A stretch of 64,000 nucleotides of DNA, taken from positions 434,001 through 498,000 of the forward strand of contig NW_026732278.1 of the NCBI RefSeq assembly GCF_028476545.1. The letters run 5' to 3'. The stretch comes from Physella acuta (lineage: Eukaryota; Mollusca; Gastropoda; Physidae). Below, piece after piece: positions 9,901 through 19,400 of the stretch. Positions within the stretch are counted from its first letter, which is position 1; each line of letters starts with the position of its first letter. A model generated the notes under the pieces. That model did no database searches. It saw nothing but the letters and a program-made list of their open reading frames with translations, and was not told the origin of the DNA. The translations under genes were made by a program, and so were the position numbers.

Positions 9901-11805
9901 GAAACTGTTACAATTGATAGCAATGGTCACATTCATGCTGAAACCTTACCTGTAGAACAAGTTACGGTCAAACCTTATAGACCAGTGGTCAGTTCTACAC
10001 CTGAAACTGTTACAATTGATAGCAATGGTCACATTCATGCTGAAACCTTACCTGTAGAACAAGTTACGGTCAAGCCTTATAGACCAGTGGTCAGTTCTAC
10101 ACCTGAAACTGTTACTATTGATAGCAATGGTCACATTCATGCTGAAACCTTACCTGTAGAACAAGTTACGGTCAAGCCTTATAGACCAGTGGTCAGTTCT
10201 ACACCTGAAACTGTTACAATTGATAGCAATGGTCACATTCATGCTGAAACCTTACCTGTAGAACAAGTTACGGTCAAACCTTATAAACCAGTGGTCAGTT
10301 ATACACCTGAAACTGTAACAATTGATAGCAATGGTCACATTCATGCTGAAACCTTACCTGTAGAGCAAGTTACGGTCAAACCTTATAGACCAGTGGTCAG
10401 TTCTATACCTGTAACTGTAACAATTGATAGCAATGGTCACATTCATGCTGAAACCTTACCTGTAGAACAAGTTACTGTCAAGCCTTATAGACCAGTAGTC
10501 AGTACTGCACCTAAAACTATTAACTTGGATGTGACAGAAGAAGAGGTTATCAAAGCCGAGACACAGAAACATGAAGAGCTAACAGTTGCCCCAGCTGTAA
10601 GCCACACAGACACCAATGACCTAAGTTCCACTCTCCACTCTGCCGTCTCATGGCTGTACTCCACTCTGTCACCACCAACTGTTCCAGAGAAGGAAAAATC
10701 AACAACTGAGAGTCCAGCCTTCCAACCAAAAACAAGTGAGAGAAATATTTTGTCCACAATTTCCTCTATTGTTTATACAACTGTATCAACTATTTTTGAA
10801 GAAGATAGAGAAGACACTAGGACAAGAAGTACGGCAGATGATGAAAACATTGTGGCCATTACAAAAGATTCTGACATCATTTCTTTATCACGTAAAACAA
10901 CTTCTAGACAGGATAAAGATGTTCTTATCAACAAAGTTAATCAGTATAGCCCTAAATCAGACACCTTGTTTACTACTAGCCAACCTGCCCCATCTTCATC
11001 AAGTGGCCGTGGGCCAGCTGTATCCTTGGACAAAATCACTAAATGGCACCTGCCTAGTTCTACCAAAAAACCACCAGTATACAGAGGCCCTTCAAGGTTT
11101 CTAATTTTAGAACCAAACAGAGTTCAACAAGTGCATAGAAATTTTTCTGGTCAGATTGTCCAGTTGTCCCTCCAAGGTCCTCGTGGAGTTATCATCCAGG
11201 TCCCTGCCATTGTTATGCCAAACATTCCTCCACCAGAGGAACAGCGAGATAGCCATGGGGAGGAGGAAGATTCTTATTATTATGTTACTGGCAGTCCATT
11301 GCCAGATGGAGGAGTTCCATTATTCAGAATAAATAAAGAACTCATTGACGAGCAATGGAAAAATTACGACCCAGATGATGTGATTGGTGCTGCACCTGAA
11401 AATGGTGTTACAATAGTGGGTGGCCAGCTCACAGTCTACAAGTTGGTGAGGGATGTGATGCAAGTCAGTGATGAAATGATTCTAGAAGCTTACAAGAAAG
11501 CCAGGGCACTGCTGCGTAAAACTGTTGAAGAGCTGGCCAATTTGTGGAAACATGCCGTCTATGGGACAGCCAATGTTGTCTACCTCAACTCTATCAAAGG
11601 CATGGATGAGTGCAGGACAAAACTGATGGCTGCCTACAGGCATTTGAGAAAGGCCCATGAGTATGGGACTGCTATACTGACAAAGACTTACAATCATGTG
11701 TCACTGCAGATGGTTGAGTATTACAAGTGTTTGTCAGATTATTTTAAAAAGTCCTATAATTTCTATTATGACTTTTTAGATATGAATGCAACAAGTAGCA
11801 GCTAA
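1..11805 (+). CDS. Giant Thr/Ser-rich mucin-like protein, 3' part (5' end outside window)
   Basis: One frame is open from base 1 to the TAA at 11803-11805, more than 3,930 codons without an intron; the start lies upstream, and the first ATG at 70 is only a repeat Met. Domains in order: NET-containing repeats (1-3933), GDQETTLTTVSS repeats (3934-7689), NVT repeats (about 7732-8560), a Thr/Ser-rich linker (8561-9501), 34-residue repeats (9502-10512), a second linker, and a unique charged C-terminus (about 11090-11805) ending in likely amphipathic helices with two Cys. Composition (Thr, Ser, many N-X-T sequons) is that of a heavily O- and N-glycosylated extracellular or mucus protein; this role is inferred. 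No transmembrane segment, von Willebrand or Cys-knot domain is visible. I do not recognise the C-terminal domain. Confidence 0.85.
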   Translation: MAVSSGDNETTTTAVSTGVNETTMVSTGVNETTTTTALSTGDNETTTTIAVSTGVNETTMVSTGVNETTTTTALSTDDNETTTTIAVSPGDNETTTTAVSTGVNETTMVSTGVIETTTTTALLTGDNETTIATMVSTGDNETQTTTAVSTGVNETTMATMISIGINETTTTIAVSSGDNETNTTLAVSTGVIETTTTIAVSPGDNETTTTIAVSTGVNETTTTAVSTGVNETTMVSTGVNETTTTIAVSPGDNETTTAVSTSDNETNTTLAASTGDNETQTTTAVSTGVNETTIATMVSTGVNETTTTTALSTGDNETTTIAVSTGVNETTMVSTGVNETTTTIAVSPGDNETTTTAVSTSDNETNTTLAVSTGVNETTIATMVSTGVNETTTTTALSTGDNETTTTAVSTGVNETTMVSTGVNETTTTTALSTGDNETITTIAVSPGDNETTTTAVSTGVNETTIATMVSTGVNETTTTTALSTGDNETTTTIAVSPGDNETTTTAVSTGDNETNTTLAVSTGVNETTIATMVSTGVNETTTTTALSTGDNETNTTLAVSTGVNETTIATMVSTGDNETQTTTAISTGVNETTIATMVSTGVNETTTTTVLSTGDNETTTTAVSTGVNETTMVSTGVNETTTTIAVSPGDNETTTTAVSTGDNETNTTLAVSTGDNETQTTTAVSTGDNETQTTTALSTGVNETTIATMVSTGVNETTTTTALSTGDNETTTTAVSTGVNETNTTLAVSTGDNETQTTTAVSTGDNETQTTTAVSTGDNETQTTTAVSTGVNETTIATMVSTGVNETTTTTALSTGDNETTTTAVSTGVNETTMVSTGVNETTTTIAVSPGDNETTTTAVSTSDNETNTTLAVSTGVNETTIATMVSTGVNETTTTTALSTGDNETTTTAVSTGVNETTMVSTGVNETTTTTALSTGDNETITTIAVSPGDNETTTTAVSTGVNETTIATMVSTGVNETTTTTALSTGDNETTTIAVSTGVNETTMVSTGVNETTTTIAVSPGDNETTTTAVSTSDNETNTTLAVSTGVNETTIATIVSTGVNETTTTTALSTGDNETTTTAVSTGVNETTMVSTGVNETTTTTALSTGDNETITTIAVSPGDNETTTTAVSTGVNETTIATMVSTGVNETTTTTALSTGDNETTTTIAVSPGDNETTTTAVSTGDNETNTTLAVSTGVNETTIATMVSTGVNETTTTTALSTGDNETNTTLAVSTGVNETTIATMVSTGDNETQTTTAISTGVNETTIATMVSTGVNETTTTTVLSTGDNETTTTAVSTGDNETTTTTAGDQEIKLTPVSSGDQETTLTTVSSSVQETTLTTVTSGDQETTLTTVSSGEQETTLTTVTSGDEETTLTTVTSGDKETTLTTVSSGEQETTLTKVTSGDEETTLTTVTSGDKETTLTTVTSGDQETTLTTVSSGDQETTLTTVLSGDQETTLTTVSSGDQETTLSTVSPGDQETTLATVSSGDQETTLTTVSSGDQETTLTTVTSGDQETTLTPASSGDRETTLTTITSGDQETTLTTVSSGEQETTLTTISSGDQETTLTTVLSGDQETTLTTVTSGDQETTLTTVSSGDQETTLTTVTSGDQVTTSTPASSGDQETTLTTITSGVKETTLTTVSSGEQETTLTTISSGDQETTLTTVSSGDQETTSTTVSSGDQETTLTTVSSGDQETTLTTVSSGDQETTLTTVSSGDQETTLTTVSSGDQETTLTSVSSGDQETTLTTVLSSVQETTLTTSGDQETTLTTVSSGDQETTLTTVTSGDQETTLTTLSSGDQETTLTTVSSGDQETTLTTVSSGDQETTLTTVSSGDQETTLTTVSSGDQETTLTTVSSGDQETTLTTVSSGDQETTLTTVSSGDQETTLTTVSSSDQETTLTVSSGDQETTLTTVSSGDQETTLTTVSSGDQETTLTTVSSGDQETTLTTVSSGDQETTLTTVSSGDQETTLTTVSSGDQETTLTTVSSSDQETTLTVSSGDQETTLTTISSGDQETTLTTASSGDQETTLTTVSSGDQETTLTTVSSSDQETTLTPASSGDQETILTTITSGDQETTLTTVSSGEQETTLTTISSGDQETTLTPVSSGDQETTLTTVSSGDQETTLTKLSSGDQETTLTTLSSGDQETTLTTVSSGDQETTLTTVTPGDQEITLTTVSSGDQETTLTTLSSGDQETTLTTVSSGDQETTLTTVTSGDQETTLTTVSSSDQETTLTPVSSGDQETTLTTVSSGDQETTLTTVTSGDQETTLTTVSSSDQETTLTTVSSGDQETTLTPVSSGDQETTLTTLSSGDQETTLTTVSSGDQETTLTTVSSGDQETTLTTVSSGDQETTLTTLSSGDQETTLTTVSSGDQETTLTTVSSGDQETTLTTVSSGDQETTLTTVSSGDQETTLTTLSSGDQETTLTTLSSGDQESTLTTLSSGDQETTLTTVSSGDQETTLTTVSSGDQETTLTTVSSGDQETTLTTVSSEEQETTLTTASSGDQATILTTVSSGDQETTLTTVSGDQETTLTTVSSGDEETKFTPVSSIDQETTLTTEIKSTSFLTMEANFTISPTAEANVTTSRIEVNVTSSSTAETNVTTSPTADVNVTTSTVEVNVTSSSTADVNVTISPTAELNVTTSPTADVNVTTSTVEVNVTSSSTADVNVTISPTAELNVTTSPTADVNVTTSTVEVNVTSSSTADLNVTTLSTADVNVTTSPTADVNVATSTADVNVTSSSTAELNVTTSPTADVNVTTSTVEVNVTTSSTAEVNATTSPTADVNVTTSPTAGVNVTISPPADVNVTISPTADVNVTISPTADVNVTTSTADVNVTISPTAEGTVTTSPTVKMDLVTETATTTFELQKTTAELPLCNDSQIASQTEEDADSGTLFAGLSKILSVINKKCITPVSKETTRHSATRVTSPLPSTFTVIPLDTTTNGVSLNDTSAVSNKTDHIFTPSTSTSHDVLIPTGSGILLPADNTSHSSGVDVESWYTSTTQPSKETTEDKTLMFETKPVYELTIKPPSSTSAASTEDTDVIQFQTQKVDIIILEKTSPAKPEYSSTSAVDLTATTESELVVETGKVGIVSLGTVVTTTTGSKTTDATGRTHKQTSMVPSTSPDATKDEFIHVETNRVDNITVHTTKTADTTTEITTRLTGETVTIDSNGHIHAETLPVEQVTVKPYRPVVSSTPETVTIDSNGHIHAETLPVEQVTVKPVVSSTPETVTIDSNGHIHAETLPVEQVTVKPYRPVVSSTPETVTIDSNGHIHAETLPVEQVTVKPYRPVVSSTPETVTIDSNGHIHAETLPVEQVTVKPYRPVVSSTPETVTIDSNGHIHAETLPVEQVTVKPYRPVVSSTPETVTIDSNGHIHAETLPVEQVTVKPYRPVVSSTPETVTIDSNGHIHAETLPVEQVTVKPYKPVVSYTPETVTIDSNGHIHAETLPVEQVTVKPYRPVVSSIPVTVTIDSNGHIHAETLPVEQVTVKPYRPVVSTAPKTINLDVTEEEVIKAETQKHEELTVAPAVSHTDTNDLSSTLHSAVSWLYSTLSPPTVPEKEKSTTESPAFQPKTSERNILSTISSIVYTTVSTIFEEDREDTRTRSTADDENIVAITKDSDIISLSRKTTSRQDKDVLINKVNQYSPKSDTLFTTSQPAPSSSSGRGPAVSLDKITKWHLPSSTKKPPVYRGPSRFLILEPNRVQQVHRNFSGQIVQLSLQGPRGVIIQVPAIVMPNIPPPEEQRDSHGEEEDSYYYVTGSPLPDGGVPLFRINKELIDEQWKNYDPDDVIGAAPENGVTIVGGQLTVYKLVRDVMQVSDEMILEAYKKARALLRKTVEELANLWKHAVYGTANVVYLNSIKGMDECRTKLMAAYRHLRKAHEYGTAILTKTYNHVSLQMVEYYKCLSDYFKKSYNFYYDFLDMNATSSS
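842..3908 (+). repeat. In-frame segmental duplications inside repeat type A
   Basis: Bases 842-1883 recur at 2867-3908 (offset 2025 bp, 675 codons). One difference was noticed in the compared part: Met-Val becomes Ile-Val near 3172. A further related block lies at offset 1509 (for example 1131 against 2640, 1312 against 2821, 865 against 2374). Both offsets are multiples of three, as expected of unequal exchange under selection to keep the frame. Confidence 0.8.
3934..7689 (+). repeat. Coding repeat type B: 36-bp SSGDQETTLTTV units
   Basis: Roughly one hundred 12-codon units, mostly exact in length; a few lack one to three codons (for example near 5290, 5715, 6000 and 7590). The core GDQETT aligns with GDNETT of type A, but Gln replaces Asn, so no N-glycosylation sequon remains. 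The first unit (GDQEIKLTPV, 3934) is divergent and joins directly to the last type A unit. Confidence 0.9.
7732..8560 (+). repeat. Coding repeat type C: NVT(T/S/I)SPTADV units
   Basis: About 25 units of 9-11 codons with the pattern TADVNVTTSP, TVEVNVTSSS or TAELNVTTSP. Each carries an N-V-T sequon, so the N-glycosylation potential lost in type B returns here. The opposite strand is open by chance because the units are multiples of three. Confidence 0.88.
9502..10512 (+). repeat. Coding repeat type E: ten 34-codon units
   Basis: Units start at 9502, 9604, 9697, 9799, 9901, 10003, 10105, 10207, 10309 and 10411. Each is 102 bp, except the second, which lacks nine bases (the codons for YRP). The unit begins ETVTIDSNGHIHAETLPVEQ and continues VTVKPYRPVVSSTP. 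Copies are nearly identical at the DNA level, so the expansion is recent. Diverged relatives flank the array on both sides (about 9040-9480 and 10513-10590). Confidence 0.92.
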
Positions 11806-11977
11806 GATAAGGTTTGATGACTCCTCCCCCTCCCCAATCCCTTCTAAAAATGTAAAAAAAAAAGCGCCTTAACAATTTATCAATGTATATTTGGAATTGA
11901 TAATTTTTCGTTTTATAATACTGTTGATGGAGGTAACTGTTAACTATTATTAAGCATGCAGCATGAATGTATTATAA

Positions 11978-12039
11978 AATAAATATTTTCTGTTAATAGT
12001 TTTTGTACATGAACACATTTACATTTCAATAAAAATAAA
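11978..12039 (+). promoter_or_regulatory. Polyadenylation signals of the mucin-like gene
   Basis: AATAAA occurs at 11978-11983 and twice more at 12028-12033 and 12034-12039, 170-230 bases after the stop codon. They give a short AT-rich 3' UTR that ends before the hAT-type MITE at 12105. Confidence 0.6.
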
Positions 12040-12104
12040 CCACATTGTAAGACATGAGTTTTTTACGCTTATTAAATATGGGATGTTCAAAGCGAAAACT
12101 GATT

Positions 12105-12319
12105 ATTTAGGCCAGGGGTCTCCAAACTACGGCCCGCGAAGTCCTCTCATCCGGCCCGCGGAGATCTTTTTGTCTAAGGAAAAATCGTTTGTTGGTGATG
12201 GTTGAGGAACTTTGCCCAGAGAAATCAAAGACATGCCTGGAAGAAACTGGCCCCCAAACTGAAATTTGATAGTTAATGTGGCCCTTGGTCTGAAAAGTTT
12301 GGAGACCCCTGATTTAGGC
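12105..12319. mobile_element. hAT-type MITE, 199 bp, with 8-bp target duplication
   Basis: Element 12113-12311 starts CAGGGGTCTCCAAACT and ends with its inverse, AGTTTGGAGACCCCTG. It is flanked by perfect ATTTAGGC duplications at 12105-12112 and 12312-12319. CAGG ends and an 8-bp duplication are the hAT signature. There is no transposase, so it is non-autonomous. Confidence 0.92.
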
Positions 12320-13451
12320 CATTACATTTTAATGATTATTGATTCTATTTAATGTTGTTGTTTTTTTATGTAAAAGCTTTTTCTGTGATAACTTTTCATG
12401 TTTGAATTCACCCCTGAGGCAGAGATGGGTAAACTCAGAAACGTCCTACATACTCAAGTCAAGTATTCAAAACTTGAGACTTTCATGTTAGCAGCCGTGC
12501 ACTCAACCATACATCCATGATGCTGTCCCATAATTCAAAAGTAAAACTTTAAAAAAAAAGAAAGTAGCATAATAATATGCTGTATGTTAAAATTAATGTA
12601 TAAACAAACTTTATAACAGTACATGTATAGCACTAAATTAAATACGAAAATTAGGTATAAAATATGATATAGATTTCAAACAGCCATCAACTATCTCCAA
12701 AAATTGAAGACAAACTTGATCAAAAGCACTACTAATACTAATTAATTAAAACAAATAGAGCCTTCCATTGTTTTAAAAACTGAAACTTTATTATCTTAAG
12801 ATTTTGGAGAAAAAAATACTGTATCCTTCTACACATTTTTAATATAAACATTAGCAAGTTAACAGACTTTGGCAGTGATCTGTACGACATGAACATTCTA
12901 TCCCCTATTACGTATAGGTGTTGGGGTACAAGTCAATTACAAATATGATCTTTCAATTACTTTAACAATTTTCATTTTGTATGCCCTAATTCTTTCCTTT
13001 CTAGGTGATTCTAATTTTGTGTCTTCAAACATTGTATGCCTAGGACTGTTTTTAAAAGGCATGTAATTTTATCTAACTGGTCTGAAATAAAACTCTAAAC
13101 AGTGCCAGTAAATGAAATTTTTAAAAATGATTTTGCTTCCAAAAATAATAAAGAACTATAAAGGAACAATGAAACTTTTATATGATCAAGCATACAACCT
13201 AAGAAGAAAAAATACTAGTTTAAAACAAACAAAACTTTTCACTAAAATTACTATCATACAAGAGCAACCATCAAGATGAAATAGAAAAAGGATGTCCAAA
13301 TGCACACTTTTCTATATAAAAAGACATAATGTGCTTTCAAGTTTAATAAACTTCAAAGCACAACATTTTGAATTTTCAAAGCAGGAAATACTTAAAATAC
13401 AAAAACATTAACAATCACTGTAAAGTTAAAATGATATGTTAGATTTCAAAG
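12320..13451 (-). other. Converging 3' flanks; probable 3' UTR of the HSD17B12-like gene
   Basis: No open frame is convincing here. On the minus strand the stretch follows the stop codon at 13452; the first AATAAA on that strand lies at 12787-12792 (TTTATT on plus), about 660 bases downstream, and is a plausible poly(A) signal. The mucin-like gene ends just beyond, so the two genes converge. Confidence 0.4.
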
Positions 13452-16400
13452 CTATTCTGTTTTGCTGGTAGTTGCTTTTTTCTTTAAAGCTTTGGCTCTT
13501 GTGGTGAGTAAGCTTGACTTGACAAAGTAGGTGGGCAACTTGGACACAACAATGTCCTGAAAGTTATGGATTTGATGACAGTGTGAAAAACAGTGAAAAC
13601 CAAGCTAGAAAACAGATAAAATACCAGCGAGTTTTTAGAAAGCTAAAAAATGTACCTGGATCTCATGTGGCCAATAGCCTGAGGTGTGAGCCTGAAGACC
13701 CACTGTTCTGAGGGCACTCCTGACAAAAGTGCTTGGTGTGGGTACAAACAGTGAGGGGTTACGCACTTTGCTTAGCTTGCTAACCACAAAAAATGGAACT
13801 ATGCACTGAAAATAAACAAGTTTGACAGAATTTGAAATTTTCATTTATATTTTATAAACCCTAAGAATCTGGGTAGTCTAAAAAATGTTTAACATGGTTA
13901 TTGGTTGGTAGTAGCTTATGGACCATGACAATATAAGAATCTATATATATAATTCTCTTCTTCGAGCCGTTAGAAAACAAGCTGCAAACGCTCTCCCTAC
14001 CTCCCCACCCCTACATGGTTTTAGTGAGCTGTGTTCACTCTAAATGTTTACAAGCAGAGCCAACGATTTTAAACGTAGGGGGGGGGGGGGGGGGGAGGGA
14101 AGGAAGGGGGGGGGGGGTTATGGTCCTTAACGAGCTACTTATAGTGTTTTAAAGAAATATTTTCAGTGTCAGCGTTGGTACTGTCGAATTCACAAATTAT
14201 GAATTATTGAAAATTAGAAACAACTAAATAGCGGCGTATGTTATGCCGCGGGCCGGCTCGTACTGATTGTTCTCCCAATATAGGTTTGTCCTTTTTTTTT
14301 TACTAATGAAAAATATAGGTCTATTCGTATATTAATCTATACTGACAATACTTTGCTCCCCCTCATACCTAAAATGCAGTTTTGAAAATGATGAAATTAT
14401 ATAAATATTTGTTGAGTTGTTTCCCTTCAAAGTGGTAAATCTCAAATAAATGACAAAATAAAACTACTGTTATAGACGAATTTTTTTTACTAGATCTATG
14501 TTGATCTAATAACAAATCATTATTTAATACTGAAGATTTTTTTAGTAACGTGGGTTAAAAATTAGGTTAATTATTTAAAAACTACGACTTCACGGTATCT
14601 TCCCCTCATCACACAAATCCGTCAAAATTCCCCCCCCCCCCCCCCCCATAATTTATGGATGACCCCAAAATGTCAATTTCGTCGAATGTGAGGTCTAAAA
14701 TACCGCAATATTTATTTAGGAAAGAACTGCTTTTGAAAAATTGTTAGCAATAAATAGATCTAGATCTAAATAAAATCTTTAAAAGTAAGTACTAAGTAGG
14801 CCTATATTTTTCCGTGTATTTTAGAAAAAATGGTTTTCTAATCAAAATGGTGAGATTTTAATGTAACCTCATCCAGATTGGCTATTTAATCGTGAAGAGT
14901 GAAAATGGCATACACTTTTAAAAAAAAGTTTTCTTTTTTAAGGCCTAAGCAGGTAGATCTAGATTCTAATTCTATTCTAGTCCTAATACTAATTTAGATT
15001 TTGCTCTAAGTCGAAATCTACTGAAGCCTATTTCTATTCTACATCTAGAATCTAGATCTAAATCTAGATCTTCATTGGCAAAAGAGCGAGAGAAATAAGG
15101 GGAATCACCCACAATTAGTGTAACAACACCAGAGGGAACTCGCACTGCATCGAATTATCGAAATGATGGCACAGGAGTAAGCTAGAGACTGGATAGTAAA
15201 AAATTTTAATTGTACAATATTAATATTATAGATCTAGATCTATACGTTTAGTCTGGGTACTAAAACTAAGTAATTCACATTTAGATTATAGATAGATCTA
15301 GATCTAATTCATCTGCTGATCTCTAGTCTGAGTGAGTAGGAGGGAGGAGTTAGTTCTAGATCTATGTACTATGTAGAACCTAGAATCTAGATCTAGTTAG
15401 TACTAAGTAGGCCTAGTTACTTGAGAAAGAAGTAGGCCTACAGTTATGATTATAGAAATAGGCTATATGGCAGTATTTGCCTAGGCAGTAAAACTCCATT
15501 TTAGCGAATTTTTTAGTAGGGCCTACTATTTTATTCCATGCTTCATGTTCACCTCCAGTTGAGCGTATAGTATAATGAAATGTATATTAACAACACAACC
15601 AAAAAAAAAAAAAACCCCACAAAAACGTTAGGAAAACACTAGGCCTATTTCTTTATGAACTTTTGTTTTGATTTTTGTTAATATTTTTTGTCAAAACTTG
15701 AGAAAAATCCAACATTTAAGGAGAAACTTAGATTTCCTCTAAAAGTCCATTAAGTTTGTATTGTTAAAAATATCTCGCACTCATGATACTAGATAAAAAA
15801 ACATATGAACTCACAATGACCCTAAGCAATGACGTATGCTGATAAAGTCAATGTGAACTCATGGTGAACCGTTCACCATGTAGGGATTTTTTTCCCCAAC
15901 GATCGCGCGCTATTTAATTGAAACTGTAATGCTGAATTATTAATTATAAATGTTTTTTTTACCTTTTCTAATTAAAACACACATTCATAAAAAATAAGTA
16001 GATCCATATCTATTGCCTACCAATCCTACTGTTTTCCTAACGTTTGTGTGTTTTGGTTGTGTTTATAATAAAATAAGCTCAACGGGAGGTGAACGTGAAG
16101 CAGCGAATAAAATACGCTAAAATGGAGTTTTACCTGCCCAGACTATAGATCTAGTTCTTAGTCTTAGATGAACTTACTACTACTTAGGGCCTTGATGTGA
16201 ATCTAACTATTTAGTATTTAAGACTAAGAAGTTGAACAAGTTAGGCTATCTAAAAAAGAAAAGAAAAATTTAAGTAATTCTAGATAAGTGTAGTGTAGAA
16301 TCTTATTCGAACCGGCTCTACTATTGTAAACATTCGGGGTGAACCATAGCTCACCTGACAGGTGGGGATAAGGGTGGTGTCTCGTATGGTCCCCATGAAG

Positions 16401-19400
16401 ATAATTATATATAAAGATAATAAATAGGCCTAGATCTATGTATGTATGTAGGCCCTTGTGTCATGTACTGACATGTACACCTAGATCTAGTGTAATTTAG
16501 ATTCAAATTCTATGTCCTTTCAACTTTTTTGTAATTCCTTGTCTAAATATTTCATTACATAGTTACTAGAAGATCTATTACTTAAGTTACTAAGTAGTAC
16601 GAGGTCCTGATTTAGAAAATTTAGACTTTTGTTGATTTATTAGCAAGATCTAGGAGAAAGTCATAAAACACGTCTACTGCTGGTAGTAGGTCTACTTCTC
16701 CAATTTTCCCACCTCTTCTTTATGCATGAACTTCTGACCACCCCCTCTAAACATACTACTAGTTAACTACTTGGTCAAGTAACACAAAACAAACATTATT
16801 AAAATTATGCCTAGTTAGTATTCTGGGCTGTTTTTCAATGAATAAAATTATTCCTGGTAAAATTAGTTAGTATTTTACTACTGTTTTTCAATTAATAAAA
16901 TGTTGAAGTAGTAGGCCTATTAAATTTAATCAATACGAACTGACCCGCGATGTAGTATACGCTGCCATCTAGTTGTTTTATTTTCTGCTTATCAGCAATT
17001 CATAATTTGTGAATTCAACACTACCCCCTCCCACCCTCCCGTTTACCCAGCCGTTACCAGACAAAGAAAAGATCTGGACAATGTATGGACAAATAAAATT
17101 TAAAAGGAGGGCCAAAAAAGGCATGCATTTTAAAAATCAAATAACAACTTATTAGCAGTATTCTAAAGGTCTGTTCTGTAGAAGACTAATAAAATGATTT
17201 GGTGTTTTCTTTGTATTATATCAGTGTCAGTTCAGTTAGTTATTGATACAAATAGTACACACTATGCCATTTTTATTATTTTTTTCAACTTGTTACCAGT
17301 ATGTTTTGTTTTCTTAAACATTAAATTAAAATGGAGCTAAGAAAAACTATTACTGTTAAAATTGAAATAATGTTTGACTGTGTTGACAAGAATGTAGACA
17401 AATCCTATTGATAAAATCTTAATAATAGTAAGCGTTTTAACTACATTGTAAATATTATCCAACTCTTTCTTTAAGTTTAGAGGAAACAATAATGTTTTTA
17501 CAATCCTGTGATCTATTTCCTGCAAATGTCAATGATCTCATACCTGTATAGTGATGCCTTTATCACTGTACTCTAACTGTAGAGCACTGCTAAATGTAGC
17601 TACAAAAGCCTAAAAGTGAAAATAAAAATAACATTCAGTTTATTTATATTAATGGTTAGGCAGAGAACCTTAAAAACTAAAAGCTTCCTATAAACTTCTA
17701 AAACAAAAATTCACTTAAAAGTATTGGTGAAATTATTTCAGTGGAAAAAAGTTAAGATACATAGAAAAAAAATGTAAGAATTATTCTCAAGGTCTACATA
17801 AGCAAACACATGCCAAACCATCCTGTATAAAGATCAGGTGACCACATAATCCCTGTTACCCTTGAATTCAATTAAATTAGTCACACCTATTTTATACATT
17901 CTATCAAGCTTAACACAGGAATCATTGGTAGACAGAGTTGTGTAAAACAAATAAGGTAGGGAAGAAACTTGTTATTGAATATATGCACCTGGACAACAAC
18001 ATTTGTTACAATGGATTCTTACAGTTTTACATAATAGGAGCAAGCTCTAATGTGTCAATGAAGAAATATATTTAAAGGTACATTGATAGAAATGTTTTAA
18101 AGGTTAGGACACTGAAAAACTGATATATTATATCACATCAAAGCAGTGGCATATGTATATATGTATATGCATACAGACCTATACATAAATATATAGTTGT
18201 AATTGGTGTGTCCGCCCCCTCCCCCCCTATATTGCCATTGGCGTGAATTTGGGCACACATTATTTTAATCCACCTATTAATTCAAGTGGGAAAAAAAGCA
18301 AAGCTTTCATAGTAAATTATTAGATGTGGTATCCCCTCACCCTGGTCTTTGATAGAAAATATTCTAATCAACTTTTTTTACCCTGTAAATTTTGCAGTTA
18401 GTATGGACCCCCCCCACCCCCACCCACCCGAGTGATAACTTTAAAGGGTTAACAGTTAAGAGGTTTATCTATATTCGGTTATTAATACAGCTAGATGTAA
18501 CATTATTTTCTATATAATTAACAAGTTTGTGTTATGGTGTACTTAAAATACCCGGTGCGGTCTGCATCCCCGCCCCCATCTCGCGACTCCTCTTCATCAA
18601 GAAAGTGAACTATACAAACATCTAGGCAGTGAATAATTTTAAAGACTAATCTAAATAGATGCACAAACTGATTATTAAAATATAAAACCCAGGTAATAAG
18701 TATTAAAGAATAAATTCTAACATTTACCTTGGTGGCTGAGTAAAGTGCGAGTAGAGGGGTTGGACTATTTCCAGCACTGGAACCTAAGTTAATAATGTAG
18801 CCACATTTCTTTTTCAACATACATGGTAAGACAATTTCAGTCATCTAAAGATATAAACAGAAGTCACAGATTTTATGGCTATAAGAATACTTTAGAATTA
18901 TTAAGTCCAAAATATTAGGAAGCAAAAAAAATCTTACATTGTTAAAATGTATAAATATTTTACTATTTACCTTAGCTACTGAGGTGCAGTTCATGTGTAG
19001 CATATTCTGAACAAACTGAAACAGACAACAACAGTTCAGTTATTTCTAGGACTACAAGCTTACATTTTCTAAGGAAAATAAAAACTTTTAAAAATTCTAG
19101 GTAACCGCTTAACACAACCAAGAAGGTTCAGTAATATTAGAAATTTAAATTCAGGTGGCCACTTTACTCCCCCCTCCCCCAGAGCTGCATTGACACTCCA
19201 GTACATCCCTGTCTATTGGCAGAGACAAATACACCCCTGCCTATTGGCAGAGACTAATGGCAATATAATTTATAAAGTCTATTCTCTATATATTTCTTCA
19301 ACAAAAATATTAAACTATCACTATCAAAACTTATTTTAACTGAAGATTATTGCTAATTAAAATAAATTTGAGTAATAATTGTTTTACACATTTTTGTTAT

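Larger units (their letters stand above)
14182..17018. mobile_element. Composite element with about 80-bp terminal inverted repeats
   Basis: The left end (14182-14262) and right end (16930-17018, inverted) share GAATTCACAAATTATGAATT, then an (A)AACAACTA(A/G)AT run, GGCGGCGTAT-like sequence and a GGYCNGCTCG end. A single copy of the same 85-bp sequence is at 47672-47757. The 2.8-kb interior holds TAGATC-rich DNA and another MITE (15484-16138). It lies in an intron of the HSD17B12-like gene. No transposase frame was seen, and no target duplication could be fixed. Confidence 0.55.
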
